64,000 nucleotides of DNA from Nectonema munidae (Eukaryota > Nematomorpha > Nectonematoida > Nectonematidae). The notes beneath the pieces are model-generated. The model was given only the letters and a program-made list of their open reading frames with translations, was not told where the DNA came from and searched no databases. The DNA lies in the NCBI GenBank assembly GCA_030549495.1, contig JAUIRK010000880.1:62001-126000 (forward strand), given 5' to 3'. Positions 1-12,013 of this stretch are shown here, one piece after another. Position numbers and translations under genes: made by a program. Every line of letters begins with the position of its first letter. Position 1 is the first letter of the stretch.

Positions 1-845
1 ACTGTTTACTTGCTTTCTTCTATGCATGAACAATTTGAAGTTTCCACAGGAAAAAAATAGCAGCAATTGAGTTTTATAACTCTACAAAAGGAGGTGTGGA
101 AATGTATGATGAAAAGTTAAAGGAATATTCGACCAAACCGGAACAAGACGATTGGCCTTTAGCAGTTTTCTTCAATTTACTTGATTAGTATGTTTGAATT
201 CCTATATTATTTCTAAAAATACAGTTTCTGAAACTACCAGCAGAAGAAAATTTTTGATATCTTTGGGTGAAGCACTTTGTTCTCAAACTAAAAAGGTGAG
301 GAATGAAGATTGCAATATTTCAAGAAATTCTGCAAAAAGGAAAAGTTCAGCAGATAATACCAATAAATGTCTTTGTAAAAAATGTCATAAGAATAAAACA
401 CGCTCAAAATGTTATGTTTGTGATATTGATGTGTGTAGCTCTTGTTCTAACCAGGTTTGTTTTGAATGCTCGAAACAATAAAACCTATATTTAATTTTTA
501 AAATTTTGAAATAAATGTTTTACCTTGCGTATTTTTGGTTGTAGTAGATTATGTGTCAATTGACCTATTCAGCAGTTCTAAGTATAACCTCAAATCATTT
601 TATGGTAATTTTTTTATTTTTGATTTTAATACTATGAATACTTCATTTATGATAAAAAAAATAACATAAGTTGTAAATAAAATGAGTATTTTTTCCTTTT
701 AAATGTTTCTTATTTTAGTGTATCATTGATTTATGACAAAAAAAACTTAAAGTAAATAAAGCATCTCCCATTTAGAAACGGATATCAAGTAAATGTACTT
801 TTAATTTTGTGAAATGGCCAATTGACCCATTTAGCCGTTCTAGGG
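1..845 (+). mobile_element. piggyBac transposon, right-hand part
   Basis: The window opens inside a piggyBac element. Its right end reads GCCGTTCTAGGG and is followed directly by TTAA at 846-849, the target site of this superfamily. A second copy of the subterminal motif (CAATTGACC then CAGTTCTA) lies at about 555-580. The transposase C-terminus lies inside at 57-481. The left end is outside the window, so completeness cannot be judged. Confidence 0.75.
57..481 (+). pseudogene. piggyBac transposase, C-terminal part with cysteine-rich domain
   Basis: Read from 57, the frame gives IEFYNSTKGGVEMYDEKL and then DDWPLAVFFNLLD. This matches the conserved piggyBac region around the last catalytic aspartate (usual form NSTKGGVDxxD), followed by WPLAVFYNxLD. 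The usual D of GGVD is E here. After a stop at 187-189 the homology continues in another frame from about 194 (NSYIISKNT, then SSRRKFL-like sequence), so one frameshift separates the parts. It ends in a cysteine-rich tail (CLCKKC, KCYVC, CSSC, CFEC), the zinc-binding C-terminal domain typical of these transposases. It is a broken transposon gene, not a host gene. Confidence 0.75.
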
Positions 846-867
846 TTAAAAAATTTATATATTTTAG

Positions 868-1224
868 GAAACTAGAACTAGAATCCATAATGAACGCCTT
901 CTTTTTGAAAGGGTTAGTCCCAAATTTAAACAAAAACTTTGGAATGTAGATGAAGAAACGTTGTATGATGAACCAAGAACAAACAATATATGTGAAGGAT
1001 GGAATTCACTATTTCAAAATATTGCTCCTTCTTCTTTCAAGACCATTTATAGGTCAATCAACGCTCTTCAACTTGAACAAAATATTACTTCTGCTTTCCA
1101 GTTTCAAGTTGGAAATATTCAAGGTAAGCAAACAAAAAGAAGACAAATTTACTTGCAAAGACAATTAAAAAACTTTACTTTAAAAATTATAAAAATAATT
1201 AAAAAAACAATTAAAGACAATTAA
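868..1224 (+). pseudogene. Mutator-like (MULE) transposase C-terminal fragment
   Basis: The frame running through 961 contains EPRTNNICEGWNSLF, then LQLEQNI and finally KRRQIYLQRQLKN. This is the signature of the C-terminal end of animal MULE transposases of the FLYWCH-associated type (RTNNxxEGWNxxF, then a Q/E-rich helix, then a KKRxxYxxxxxRL motif). The catalytic DDE core is absent. A good splice acceptor (tatattttag, ending about 870) and a consensus donor (CAAG/GTAAGC near 1122) flank much of it. The homology runs through the donor, so it is probably not used. The fragment sits just beyond the TTAA at the piggyBac end. Confidence 0.6.
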
Positions 1225-1239
1225 AAAACTTTACTCACA

Positions 1240-2966
1240 TAGATAAAGTTTTACAATTTGTTCAGCATAGCACCCAACGCTAAAAGGAAACATTTTCATT
1301 TTCGTATACAAACTCGTAAGTTTTATGCTTTTATTCTTTTCAGAAATTAATTTACTTCAATTATTTTTTCGATTTCATGACATTTTTGAAAAGAAATATG
1401 GGGAGGCTCAATTAATGAAAAGCTTATTTTCTATTTAAATAAAATGTTTTAATATAAAATCTTGATTGTTTTTTAATATTTCATAACTTAATCGATATAT
1501 TTAAATATTTTAGCTTTCATTTATAAAATAAAATAACTCCTGATCTACGAGTGCAAAATACTTCTAAGAGTCCATACAACATATGTTCTTAGTGGTTGCA
1601 AAAGTAAAAAGGATTTTTTAAATTTCATTGAGATTAAAAGTATTTCAAAATATGACACGCTAAAAAATGTAAAGGATATGAAATTTCTTTTAACTTTTTT
1701 ATATAAGTTTCTTTGATTTTAAGAAAAATATATTTGACATAAAAATCTTCTAAAATAAATTTTTAAAAAGGTGATTTTTGAACAGCACCTTTTATTTTAG
1801 ATAACAAAATCTGTGGATGTTTTGCTATTATATGCAATTAATAATTGAATTACGAATGTGACAAATTTTATTCAAAAACTTTGGAATAACAAAAATAATT
1901 TTCTATAACAAAGTTTATTAGGTATATTTTTTCATACGTATGAATCAAGTTAAAACCTTAAGCTTTGTTCATAGAATCCATTTTTAAAAGAAACGCCCTC
2001 TTAGACGACATTCAAGGAAATACCCTTACTTATAAAATATGTTTTTTTCAAAATCACTAAATGCAAGTTAGGTGTTAATCTTCCAAATATAAATGTTCGG
2101 TTTGATATTAATAATGACATCAACACAAAAATTTTACTTACAGAACTAAATCTGTTTTCTACCATAATGGGGAGAGAATTTTAACTTTTTTCATTTCCAA
2201 TAACTACTTATATATATTATTTTTCAAAATATAACTAACAATTATATAAAACATTTTTTTGAAGAAAAAAATTAATTCCTAATACTTTTTATTTATAAAT
2301 TTATAATATAAATAAATTTCATGCATAAATAAAAATAACATCCAAAAATTTTTTTCTTCTAAATACGCTTTCAATCTTATCAAAGCTACTGCGACTTTGA
2401 GGAACCACTGCCCTAAAAGGTAATAAAAATTTAAAACAAAAAATAGAACTTTTGCTGAAAAAATAGTTTTAGGAGCTAAAGGTAACCCCTAGCTTCTTAT
2501 TTTTTAAATAACATTGTTTCTATTTTTAAAAAAAGTTTAAATTTTGTAAAAGATCTCAATTCAAAGTTGACTAAGAGACGAAATGGATCCGACGTGGTAA
2601 TAAGGGGTTCAACTTAACATGTCAGTGTAACAATGAATTTTTTTAAATTTTATCCACTGTTCTAATAACCCTTGAAAACGTCAAAAACCTAATAATACAG
2701 GAATTCAAAATAATAACACAAACTAAAAGATACAACCAAAAGGACATCTATAAGGTTGCATCATTTGACACAAGCCCAAAACTCAAATCTTTACAAGCAT
2801 GTATGAATGCCATTGATCAGTCTTCAGACTCTACCACTTCCTGATTATGTCAGCAAAGTTTGGCATCAACGCTTCAAAGTAACCGTATCGTACACACAAA
2901 ACTTTGTAGCGAAAGTCTACAGACCACACCGCAGCTAAAGATTTTGAGTCAACACTTCAAACATAC
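1240..2966. other. AT-rich stretch with no gene
   Basis: No credible coding frame or intact repeat was found here. A degraded hAT-like right end (GACTTTGAGGAACCACTG) is visible at about 2393-2410, but no partner end was found. Confidence 0.5.
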
Positions 2967-3150
2967 CAGGGGCGCACATCCTCAAAATTGAGGGGGCGAA
3001 CTTTTTTTTTATAATTTTGAAAATTGAATTTCTACCATTATTACCCGACATTATACTTGCACTGTAAGCTATCAATCCCACCACAACTGCCCAGATTTTA
3101 TGAAATCAAATTATCTTGTTTGTAATTCTGATTGCATCAACCTTCTAGCT

Positions 3151-4753
3151 CAATGGTTTTCAAACTGTAGTGCGCGTGCTGCAAAGAAGTTCCATGGGGA
3201 TCGAGAAGGGACACTGAATGAATAGTTTTTTTTGCAAAATAGTGCACCCATATTGGGTCATTTGCCATTTTTGCCAATAAATCACTTTTAAAAAGAATAA
3301 ATAAGTTAGTCTTTGAATTGAGTACTATTTTCTTCTTTTATTGCTTTTCAGGCCTAATTTGTAAATGTGCATTTTTCTTAGTGAAATATTAAATAAAAAA
3401 AAAAGAAATATAACGACTCACATTTGAAATTTTGGTTTACTGCATTAAAGTCTGGTGGGGAAGAGGAACATAAATGTCCTTTGTATTCTGAACTCTGAAG
3501 TGTTAGCATCCACTTTTTTAAAGCTTGTTAAGTAAAACTTGCGCTTGTAGTGAACCACTCGAGTTCGGTAAACAAAATTATTGGCTGAACGAGTGCACAA
3601 ATTCATGTTTGATAAATAACATAGGAATATTTTTACAAAATATTAAGTATGGTTTGAAAAGTTTAAAAAATATCTGTTGTCAAAAAGTCCCATAACATAG
3701 TAGAACAGTTGATATTACCTTGCTACAAAGATATATTGAATGAGCTAAGAAGTTCTGAAATTGTAAAGTTGAAACATATCTTCCTATCAAACGATACCGT
3801 TAGAAGGCTATTAGGAGAGATGTCTAATGACATTTCAGACGTGGTTTTATTGATTATTCGATTTTCAACTTTTTTGCTCAGATTGATGAAACAATAGATG
3901 CTGCCAACTTGTCGCAGCCTTGCGTTTAGGTACAAAATTTATATGACAAGAATCTGGTAGACAATTTTTTATTTTGCAAAACTCAGCAATAGAACAACTG
4001 TAAGAGAAACATTTGAAAAAGTGATAAATTTTTTCACAGCACATGGTATTAAGTCGGAATCTGGCTAAGCAAAAATCTCCAGATGTAATTGGTACCCAGT
4101 GCGCCGAGCTATAAAACAATACCCGATGAGTTGAAAAATGTTTCAATGAAGTCATTAAAACAAATGCTTCAAATATTCTTTGTTTTCAATTTGAAAAACT
4201 CTTGCTGCACTCAAACGTGAGGTGGCTTTCCAAAGAAAAATTTTCCAAGCGATACTATGAAAAGAAATGAAGAAATTTCCAGAAGGCAAACTATACATGC
4301 AAGTAGAATTTTCTGATGTCTGTTTTGAATATTTCGTGAATATATTTGAATATATGAATTCCTTTAACCCTCGATTGAAATAGGAGAGTCCTATGCTTGC
4401 AAAGATTGCTGTGAGGGCTGATTCGATTTGCCACTACATATGAGTGTGAGCAAGCGTTTTCCATGCTACTTGCCATTGAAACCAAATCCCGAAACAGATT
4501 GGAAGTGAGTAATGATATATAAGTTGCATTGGCCAAAACAGAGTCAAATTTAGATAAACTGGGTTAGACAAAGCAGATGCCATCCATCCCATTGAGGTTT
4601 GGATTGTTCAGATAATTTTTGAATAAACAATTATGTTAATTTTTAGTACAGTAGTTTATATGCTGATTTATTTTTTTTAATGAGACCCCGAGCTATTAAA
4701 TAATTATAGTTAGACCTCTACGACGAAAATTTTAGAAAGTTTGCGAACAACTC
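3151..4753 (+). mobile_element. ZBED5/GTF2IRD2-type hAT nested in the 2967-6311 element
   Basis: Left end CAATGGTTTTCAAACTG; right end AAGTTTGCGAACAACTC, its degenerate inverted repeat. The flanks TTCTAGCT (3143-3150) and TTCAAGCT (4754-4761) are a 7/8 target duplication. The uninterrupted copy at 45263-45610 has matching sequence across this point, which supports an insertion here. The element is about 1.6 kb and carries a broken transposase. Confidence 0.7.
3709..4560 (+). pseudogene. Decayed hAT transposase (ZBED5-like)
   Basis: An open piece at 3709-3897 reads LSNDTVRRLLGEMSNDI. This matches the LSNDTVxRRIxDMSxDI segment ahead of the first catalytic aspartate in ZBED5/GTF2IRD2-type hAT transposases. 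After one or more frame changes, TIDAANLSQ and LYDKNLVDNFLFCK correspond to the DESTDxxxxxQLxVxVRYV-xxxxxxExFLFCK block. Further remnants continue to about 4560 with several stops. The catalytic DES has become DET. No function is expected. Confidence 0.65.
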
Positions 4754-5739
4754 TTCAAGCTCAACAAGGGAACAAAATCCTTCATATATGATAGATCACC
4801 ACTCATCGGATGTAATTAAGTCGTTATCCGTCCTTATTGCCATTGCACCAATTATTGAAACCAATGGCAACATTTGCTCTTTCTATCGCAAGATGTGCTA
4901 TACTCTAACCAAGTGACGGTTTTATACCGTGACTAAAAATGATCTCTTATGTAAATCTTTAGAGAGCTTAATTTTTGGTTGAATCAATTTTATATTTAGT
5001 GTTCGAAGGTTAAACATGTCTTTGTCTTCTAAAGACCATCTGGAAAGGGTTGTATTAGAGGACTCATTGGTAATACAGTCATACCTCATTTATTCGCTAG
5101 CAGATTATTCTACAACCCCTCTATCCGATGTAATATTGATTAGCAGCTAAAAGATATTTCTCAGCCTCAACATGATATTTCTCAATTGTCAACAAGTTTG
5201 GTTCATATCAAATGAATTGGTTAGGTGGATTGATTACTCTGTACTGAAATGCATTGTTGCTTAAAATTTTTGGCAACCAAATGTTACAAAGCTTGAATGG
5301 AATCTTACTTTTTACACAGAAACACAAAGAATCATTTTATATAATCTTGATATTCTACCTACACATATATTCAGTCAGTAAAGTAAATTATTTAAAAATT
5401 TATTTAGGATATGGGTCTATGAATTTACAGGTATGTAGTCGTAAATTTAAATTTGGCCATTTTAAATAGAAATTGAAGGTTTAAAATTGTTGGAAGAAAT
5501 ATTCTACAAACTTTAAATTTATATAAATTAGCTATTCCAATCCCTAAGGTTATACGCTCTAAATTACATGAAAATGAAATTATACTAAGTTTTATTATCA
5601 AAAATTTAAGCAAAGTGTAAAAACATTGCCAACTATTCCAAGCAATCTTGATAAAAAAAAAGCTAAAACATTAAATAAAACGAATATCTAAGGATAAAGA
5701 TTCTTTGATTTCTGGAATAAAAGACTTGATTGTTTAAAT

Positions 5740-5925
5740 TAGCCCCATCGCCCACTTCAAGTACGGTGGGGTGGGGGAGGGGGGACTGATCAAGGGGAGG
5801 GGGGCAAAACTGATTTTAAGAGGGTCGGGAATATAAAAAAAAGTGTATACATTTATATATTTCAAGGGAGTTTCAGATGGGCAAAATAAATCCCAGGAGG
5901 CCTAGCTTCCTTATCGACGGGCTTG
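5740..5925. repeat. Short dispersed repeat, also at 19595-19757
   Basis: It opens with AGCCCCATCGCCC and G-rich sequence, continues with AAGTGTATACATTT and TTTCAAGGGAGTTTC, and closes with TTATCGACGGGCTTG. The same order of blocks occurs at 19595-19757. The closing block, inverted, reads CAAGCCCGTCGATAAGG, which resembles a hAT-type terminus. It has no coding capacity. Confidence 0.5.
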
Positions 5926-6311
5926 GTTACGGTAATTAATAGGGATAAACATTTTAAGCTTTAAATTATAGAGTTCTTATATAGTTATGTGCTATAAAAT
6001 ATATTCGCCTCGCTCAAAAATGCAGGGGCTCTTATTCAAAGGTGGCTACATTACTGCCCCTGATCAAATATAGCTGAAATGTGCATTACTATAACAAACA
6101 AGTGGTTAATGAAATAAATGGATTTTAAATATTCATTCGAAGACTTAATCTTAAAACGAGAAAAGTAATATCAAAAATCTACTCAGAAGACAAACAAGTC
6201 TAATAAATACTATAAAAAAAGATATACAATTCAGAAAATTGAAAATTATTGAGGGCAAAAGTCTTCTTCGCCTCCTCGAAATCACATTTGCCCCCCGGAT
6301 ATGCGCCCCTG

Positions 6312-7094
6312 GTTTTTGGAGATATGAGTCCAAAAAGTAAGAGATCTTTCGTTGATAGAATAATTGAAATATTGTTGCCGCTATAGAGATACAAGCTTTC
6401 GTTTTAATTGTTTAATTATTACAAAAGTAAATAAATATATCTAACAAGATTATATATATATATTGACTCCATGTGTCATTGAACATTATGTTCCATATAC
6501 AAGTTAGAAGTCAGGATTTATTCAATTGACTTCGACTCATCACCCCAGGTTTTGTTAGAAGATAACTCCTCACCCAGAACCCTATTTCTCCTCGGAAGAT
6601 TTCAGAAGACAAAATCAACACTCTCTGCCTGCAAAAAAAGTTATAAAGCGGTTGAGAAATTTAGAACCCAAGGATGTCGTTATAACAGTTCTCCACCTAT
6701 AATGAAATTTCCTATATGCTTGTCAGAAAGTGAGCCTTTCTGAACATTATTTGTATACCGTATTTCCTCGAAAAGAAAGCAGGTACACTTATTTTTATTA
6801 GTTGTCGATATCGCATCTATAGGGAAGAATAATTTTCAATAGCTGGACAATGGTAAGGATAGTCACGATATGGAATGGAACCCAGACCATCTGGATCAAG
6901 ATTCTACGCTCCTACTAGCCCATCTGTCGACTTATTATATTAGAACGAAGTAATATCAAGGCGAAATGTTTTAGAGACATCCTAATTCGAATTCATGAGT
7001 GCGATACCGCAATTGCACCATTCCATCTACATTCTTAGTATAAACTTCTTTGGCTATATAATTAATTTCACAATATTTGTATAAAGAACTAGAC
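6312..7094. other. Stretch with no recognised gene
   Basis: No credible gene was recognised. A short (TA)n run lies near 6445-6465. Confidence 0.4.
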
Positions 7095-7521
7095 CAGTGG
7101 TTCCAAACATTTTTTATCCCGTTCCCCCTTTTTTACCTGTGGACCCCTACAACTGAATAGTTTGAGCCAACAAAATTAATCAAAGATTTTTAAATGATTG
7201 TAGTCATCTGATTAAATCGTATGCTTATTCATATGAAATCAGAGAAATCGTAAAGCCTGACATAAAATGTGAATAAAATTTTTTTTCAATTAAAATATAA
7301 ATTTTTCGAAAATATTGTAACTAATAAAAAGCATATATAAACATTCAAAATATAAAACTTTAGAAAAGGGAAGAAAATATTTATTTAAAAAAGCTCCAAA
7401 TATATATATTTATATTGATTTGGAAAATAGAAGTATATTAAAGGAGATTCAGCATAAGTAGTTTGAAGTAGAATTTCCATGGACCCCTTCAAATTCTTCC
7501 ATGGACCCCTGGGAACCACTG
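7095..7521. mobile_element. hAT MITE with CAGTGGTTCC ends
   Basis: The ends are CAGTGGTTCCAAAC at 7095 and the inverted CTGGGAACCACTG ending at 7521. They are flanked by AACTAGAC (7087-7094) and AACTAGGC (7522-7529), a 7/8 duplication. Phrases such as GTGGACCCCTAC and CCATGGACCCCTGGG form the subterminal inverted repeats. It is 427 bp with no coding sequence, so non-autonomous. Confidence 0.75.
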
Positions 7522-7794
7522 AACTAGGCTATTTAAAACATATTAATAATTTAAAACTTTGTATTTTATAATTTTTTTTGTAAAATATTTAAAAAAGAGA
7601 CATGTTTTTTATACTTTTAAATAAAAATAAAAACTAAATAAACTTTTTTTTTATAAAAAATAGAAACCATGATATTAGGTATTTTAGGTATTTATTATTT
7701 GAAACGAACAAAACAATATGTTTATATGTTCTATAATATAATAAATCCTTAAACATTATAAGCTTGCAAATTTGTTAAAATGAGGATAATAAAA

Positions 7795-9490
7795 AAAATA
7801 GAAAAATATTTATTTGCAAAAAAGAAAGAATTCAATTAAAGAAAAAACAAATTGAAGTGAAATCATCAACACTGACATTGATAAATACATAGTAAAGTAA
7901 TATCAAGCACCAAGTAGAAAAGTTCTTTTCTTTTGATTTTGCGGGATATTCAAAAGGCCGGAGCCGCTGTGAAGAACAACCCAATGGTAAGCCTCTCTTT
8001 GGTTGGAAAAAGTAATTTCAAGGAATAAGATTTCAGTTGAATCAAACATGAGTTGAAATTTAACAAAAATATGGAATATCATGTTAGAACACCAACATAT
8101 TTGTATATGAATATTGATATTAAGTGCAATTAAAACATTCGAACAAAAAATACAAAATTATACAAATTTCAAAAAATGTAAAAAAAAAAGCCAATTAAGT
8201 ATTTCAGTCAATTACTTATAAACGAGCAAACATAACAGTTGAAAGAATTACAAGTAATATCGTATTCTTGAAAAAATAAGTTTTTGAGTTTCTTTTTAAA
8301 AGTACCAATATTATGAGAAAAAAGGAAAAAAAAAACAAAAAATTGTTATAGGTAAAAATATTTTATACTTCAAAGACTGTTTGAAAATTTCCCTACTATA
8401 AAAGGGTAGGGTAGTTTTATTTTTATCACGTAGGTTATATGTATAGTTTTGGTAATTAAAAGACAAAAATTTATCGAAAATAGATGGTGAGAGCCTATTA
8501 ATTATTTTATAAACAAACAATGAAATGTTGTATGTATATAAATCAGCTATTTTAAGGATATTGCATGAAAAAAATAATTTACTCGTATGACATAAATAAC
8601 TAGTATTACAAATATATCTTATAGCTTTTTTCTGAGAACTAATTAAAGGACCAAGGTTTTGATGTCCCCAAATGGCGATACAATAATTAAGATGAGGTAA
8701 GACAAAAGAATTATATAAGAGAAGTTTTATTTTATAGGGAAATTTATTTTTAAAATGTTTTATTATTCCGATATTACGTCAGATGCCACTATTAACATAG
8801 AATATATGCTGTTTCCAGTTAAGCTTATTATTTATGATGACTCCTAGTAGTTTAAATAATTCAACAAGCTTAAACTTGAAATTTTCAGAGTCTATAGACA
8901 GTGAGTTGTTACCAAAAGCCATAGCCTTTGACTTTCTCATATTTATAAACATAGAATTGCTACTACACCATTCCAAAACTTTATCAACCTCATAATTGAT
9001 ATGATTCATATTTATTGATGGACTAAATAAAGAAAACGGTATATTAATTGTTATGTCGTCAGCATAACAAAAAAACTTTAGATTATCATTAGATCTATAA
9101 ATATCATTAATAAAAACTATAAAAAATAAGGGACCAAGAATTAATCTTTGTGGTATTCCAACATTTTTAAGACTTTTTATATTAGATTCAGAATCACTAA
9201 GCAAAACTTTATGAAGACGGTTTGAAAGATAGGACTTAATTAACGACTTAATTTAATTTATTCCATAGCAGGACAACTTGCGCACTAAAGTGAAATGAGG
9301 AACTCTTTCAAATGCTTTTGAAAAATCTAAAAAAAGAGAAAGAGTGCCCTTTTTGGATTCTAAATTGCATATTATGTCATCTAAAAAACAAGTAAGTAAA
9401 TCCTGTGTGCTATGACTTTTTCTAAAACCAAACTGATACTTGAAAAAGATATCATGATTGACAAAGTAAGAATACAATTGATCAAAGAGT
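7795..9490 (-). mobile_element. Jockey/CR1-like LINE, 5' truncated
   Basis: On the minus strand it holds reverse-transcriptase pieces in order: 9477-9253 (QFGFRKSHSTQDLL, then LDFSKAFERVPH, the motif A region), 9204-8779 (GIPQRLILGPLFF, then CYADDI, the catalytic YADD box) and a C-terminal tail at 8520-8311 (FVYKIINRLSP...YNLR). The usual GVPQGSxLGPLLF has become GIPQRLILGPLFF. The coding part is split into at least three frames. The tail and 3' UTR run to about 7795, where the strand reads AAATAAATATTTTT. Part of that UTR recurs at 22110-22290. The endonuclease domain is missing; truncation is near 9490. Confidence 0.75.
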
Positions 9491-9502
9491 AGTTTTTCTA
9501 TT

Positions 9503-9569
9503 ATTTAAGTATAATACTAAATAGTATATAATAGTATACTATTATATACTAGATAATAATTTAAGTATA
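9503..9569. repeat. Perfect 30-bp palindrome between 11-bp direct repeats
   Basis: Positions 9522-9551 equal their own reverse complement. ATTTAAGTATA occurs on both sides at 9503-9513 and 9559-9569. It lies just outside the truncated 5' end of the neighbouring LINE and consists almost only of A and T. Confidence 0.7.
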
Positions 9570-11864
9570 CAATTTTTACAAAGTTAAGCGATTACAAATA
9601 ATGAACAATTGAATAAAAATTAAATAAATTAAAAATATTAATGTGAAAGTAAAGAGCAGAATGAAATGAGAATTGCGAGAATTTGAGTAAAGTTTGAGGG
9701 TAGGACTGAGAAATCAAGAATGCGTGACTGAATTATTAGATAAAATAAAAAAATTATAAAGGGCATTTTTGTATAAGTAATGTTGTTGGCATATTTATCT
9801 GGCAAATCCCAATTGTCATTGAGATTCACGCTATCCTTTATGGTTGAATCTTATGCATACATTGATGAAGCTACTATATATACATGTTGTAGACTTATTT
9901 AGTCTTAAGCCCATACCCTAACTCCAACTGCTTAAGATAATTAATGTTCATTATTCCCATTATCTGATATGCCAATAGCTCGATTTATCAGCTTTGATCG
10001 GTTAAGTTTGTGTGACTATGAACCTATATTCTAGTTTCTTGTTTGAGGTGGTCCAGTATACAGGGTCTTGCACTAGATCAGTGATTACAAAAATGTAGAG
10101 CGTGTCCTGTAGTGTGGAGGCGTAAGATAAACTTAAGTGCTCCTAAGTAACCTTAAAAATATCTAAAAAATAATTACGATAAAAAATAAGAAAAAAATCG
10201 ATTTGAATTTCCAAGTCATTTGCGTCATACATTGTTTTCTTTCAAAACTAAAGTTATGGAACTTGTGAGATTCATCTTGCGTATAAATTGGACAATCCTT
10301 ATTCAACATTTTTAATACATGTTAATGTTTTAAATACTTTTGGGCTAAATATTGGTATAAAATTAATTTTTTAAGTAAAAATAGTGGTGATGTTTTTCTA
10401 TCTAAAAAGAGGGTGTGAAGCCTCTTTTGCCGGTGCAAGTTTGGAGACTAAAATTTTTAAATATATTTTTCTACATAGAATTTCAAAATTTTCGAAAGAA
10501 GTGGATAGGAGAGGGACCGATCCATAACCTCTTTAGACGGGAAAAGATTAGGACTGAAACTTTCAAAAATTTAATTTTAATTCTTTTTCATATGAGTTTA
10601 ATTTTGCATAATTATTGTATCTTAAATATTTATTTAATATAATAATATCATATATTTTTTCTACTGCTAATAATTTATCAAAATTATCTAGCTAGAATTT
10701 CAAAAGTTAGAACTTTAGTATCCGCTCTTGTGCTAGACCCCACATAGTCCTTCTCTGTATCTTTCCGGTTTTACACGGGCGGTAACCGTTCATAATTTTC
10801 ATTGATTATTCAATTCAATGTTACTAGATTATATTTAGTGACAAAACTGTTAGATTTACTCCGACATGCGTGAATTTTCTTAAAAATTTTCTATTGCCGT
10901 CTTTTTTGCTTTCAAACCGTTTTTGTTTTTTGTAATAAAATCTTCCCATTGATTTGATAGGGCTTCATGCAAATTCCGTTATAATTTGCATGCACTTTGG
11001 TAGAGGTAAACAATTTTTCACTGTTGCTGAGGAAAAATTGTGCAAATGCCTGATTTGCATAAGCTACTTTTATAACAATTTCAAGGAGCAAAGTGTTTAT
11101 ATTTCCAAAATATTTTGAAAACATTAGCTAAGATATCTAGAATTGTTTGCGTCAACCAGAAGATATTCTCAGAACAACTTCAAACACAATATGATATATT
11201 TGTCAACGTAAATGATCATACTTTAGACATTGTAAAAAAGATTTTTAGTAAAATTAAATATAATAATGGAGAAGAGAATTTATGTAAACATAAGCCATTC
11301 TTAGGGTCACAGGACCAAATAGTAGTCCAGAAAAAAGGAACTGTGACTAACTAAACCCTAAATATTTCTAAACTTTTAAATCTAACCACAGATATAGAAA
11401 ATTATTCATTTCATTCAGTTTTAAGAAATTTTATAAAATATATTTTAAAAGGCTTCATAGTTTACACTAAATCTTAAAAAGTTCAATGGTTTTTAGGTTT
11501 AAATACTAATTTCAAAAAAATAAATTAGACATCTTTTTTTTTAAGTTTTTTTCTTGTAACAATTGAAATATTTAAATGTATGCTTACCTTAAATTTTTAA
11601 ATTTCACAATTATATTATAAAATTCCTAAATTTTTTATACATTTATAAATGAATTTAATTTAATTATTCTGTTAAAGTGTATTTTTCTTATCTTATCCCT
11701 TATTAAATAGTTTTATAGTTTCTAATAGAAAAATTTTGATTGAAAACGCAATTAATTCTAATATTTTTTTTAGTTTATTTGTATTTTCAAATTATAAACT
11801 TTTTTTATTATCATTTTATTAGAACATAGTTTCTTATGGGTACACAAGATTTCTTCATTAACCA
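9570..11864. other. AT-rich region with no recognised gene
   Basis: Short open frames occur (for example 11115-11354 on the plus strand, 79 codons), but none matches a family I know. No intact transposon ends were seen. Confidence 0.4.
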
Positions 11865-12013
11865 AAAGGTAAAGGTACCATAGGGTATTTTCATCGAGAA
11901 GGCACAATTGCGCCGCTTGTATCGAACTATGAGCAAAGCAGGCTCGATGCGAAATCGAACCCAAGAGCTTGAGTTATCGAATCCAGCATCTAACCAACCC
12001 TACTCACGCCCTA
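11865..12013 (-). repeat. tRNA-derived SINE, copy 1
   Basis: Read on the minus strand it starts GTGAGTAGGGTTGGTTAGA, with a box A-like TGGTTAGATGCTGG. About 30 nt later comes a box B-like GGTTCGATTTC, then a family-specific body ending at GATGAAAATACCCTATGGTACC. It is nearly the same as the copy at 53258-53404. The tandem box A and box B of a Pol III promoter mark it as tRNA-derived. Confidence 0.75.

Larger units (their letters stand above)
2967..6311. mobile_element. hAT-type element with CAGGGGCGCACATCC ends, carrying insertions
   Basis: It starts with CAGGGGCGCACATCC at 2967 and ends with the inverted form GGATATGCGCCCCTG at 6311. The first about 150 bp match 45263-45420. The last about 200 bp match, inverted, the start of the short copy at 19765. 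No target duplication is evident (AAACATAC on the left, GTTTTTGG on the right), so the two ends could belong to different insertions. A separate ZBED5-like hAT is inserted at 3151-4753, and another short repeat lies at 5740-5925. Confidence 0.5.

Noticed and set aside
10415-11354. Short frames of 70-79 codons on both strands.
   Set aside because: They overlap one another, have the composition of AT-rich intergenic DNA and show no family motif.
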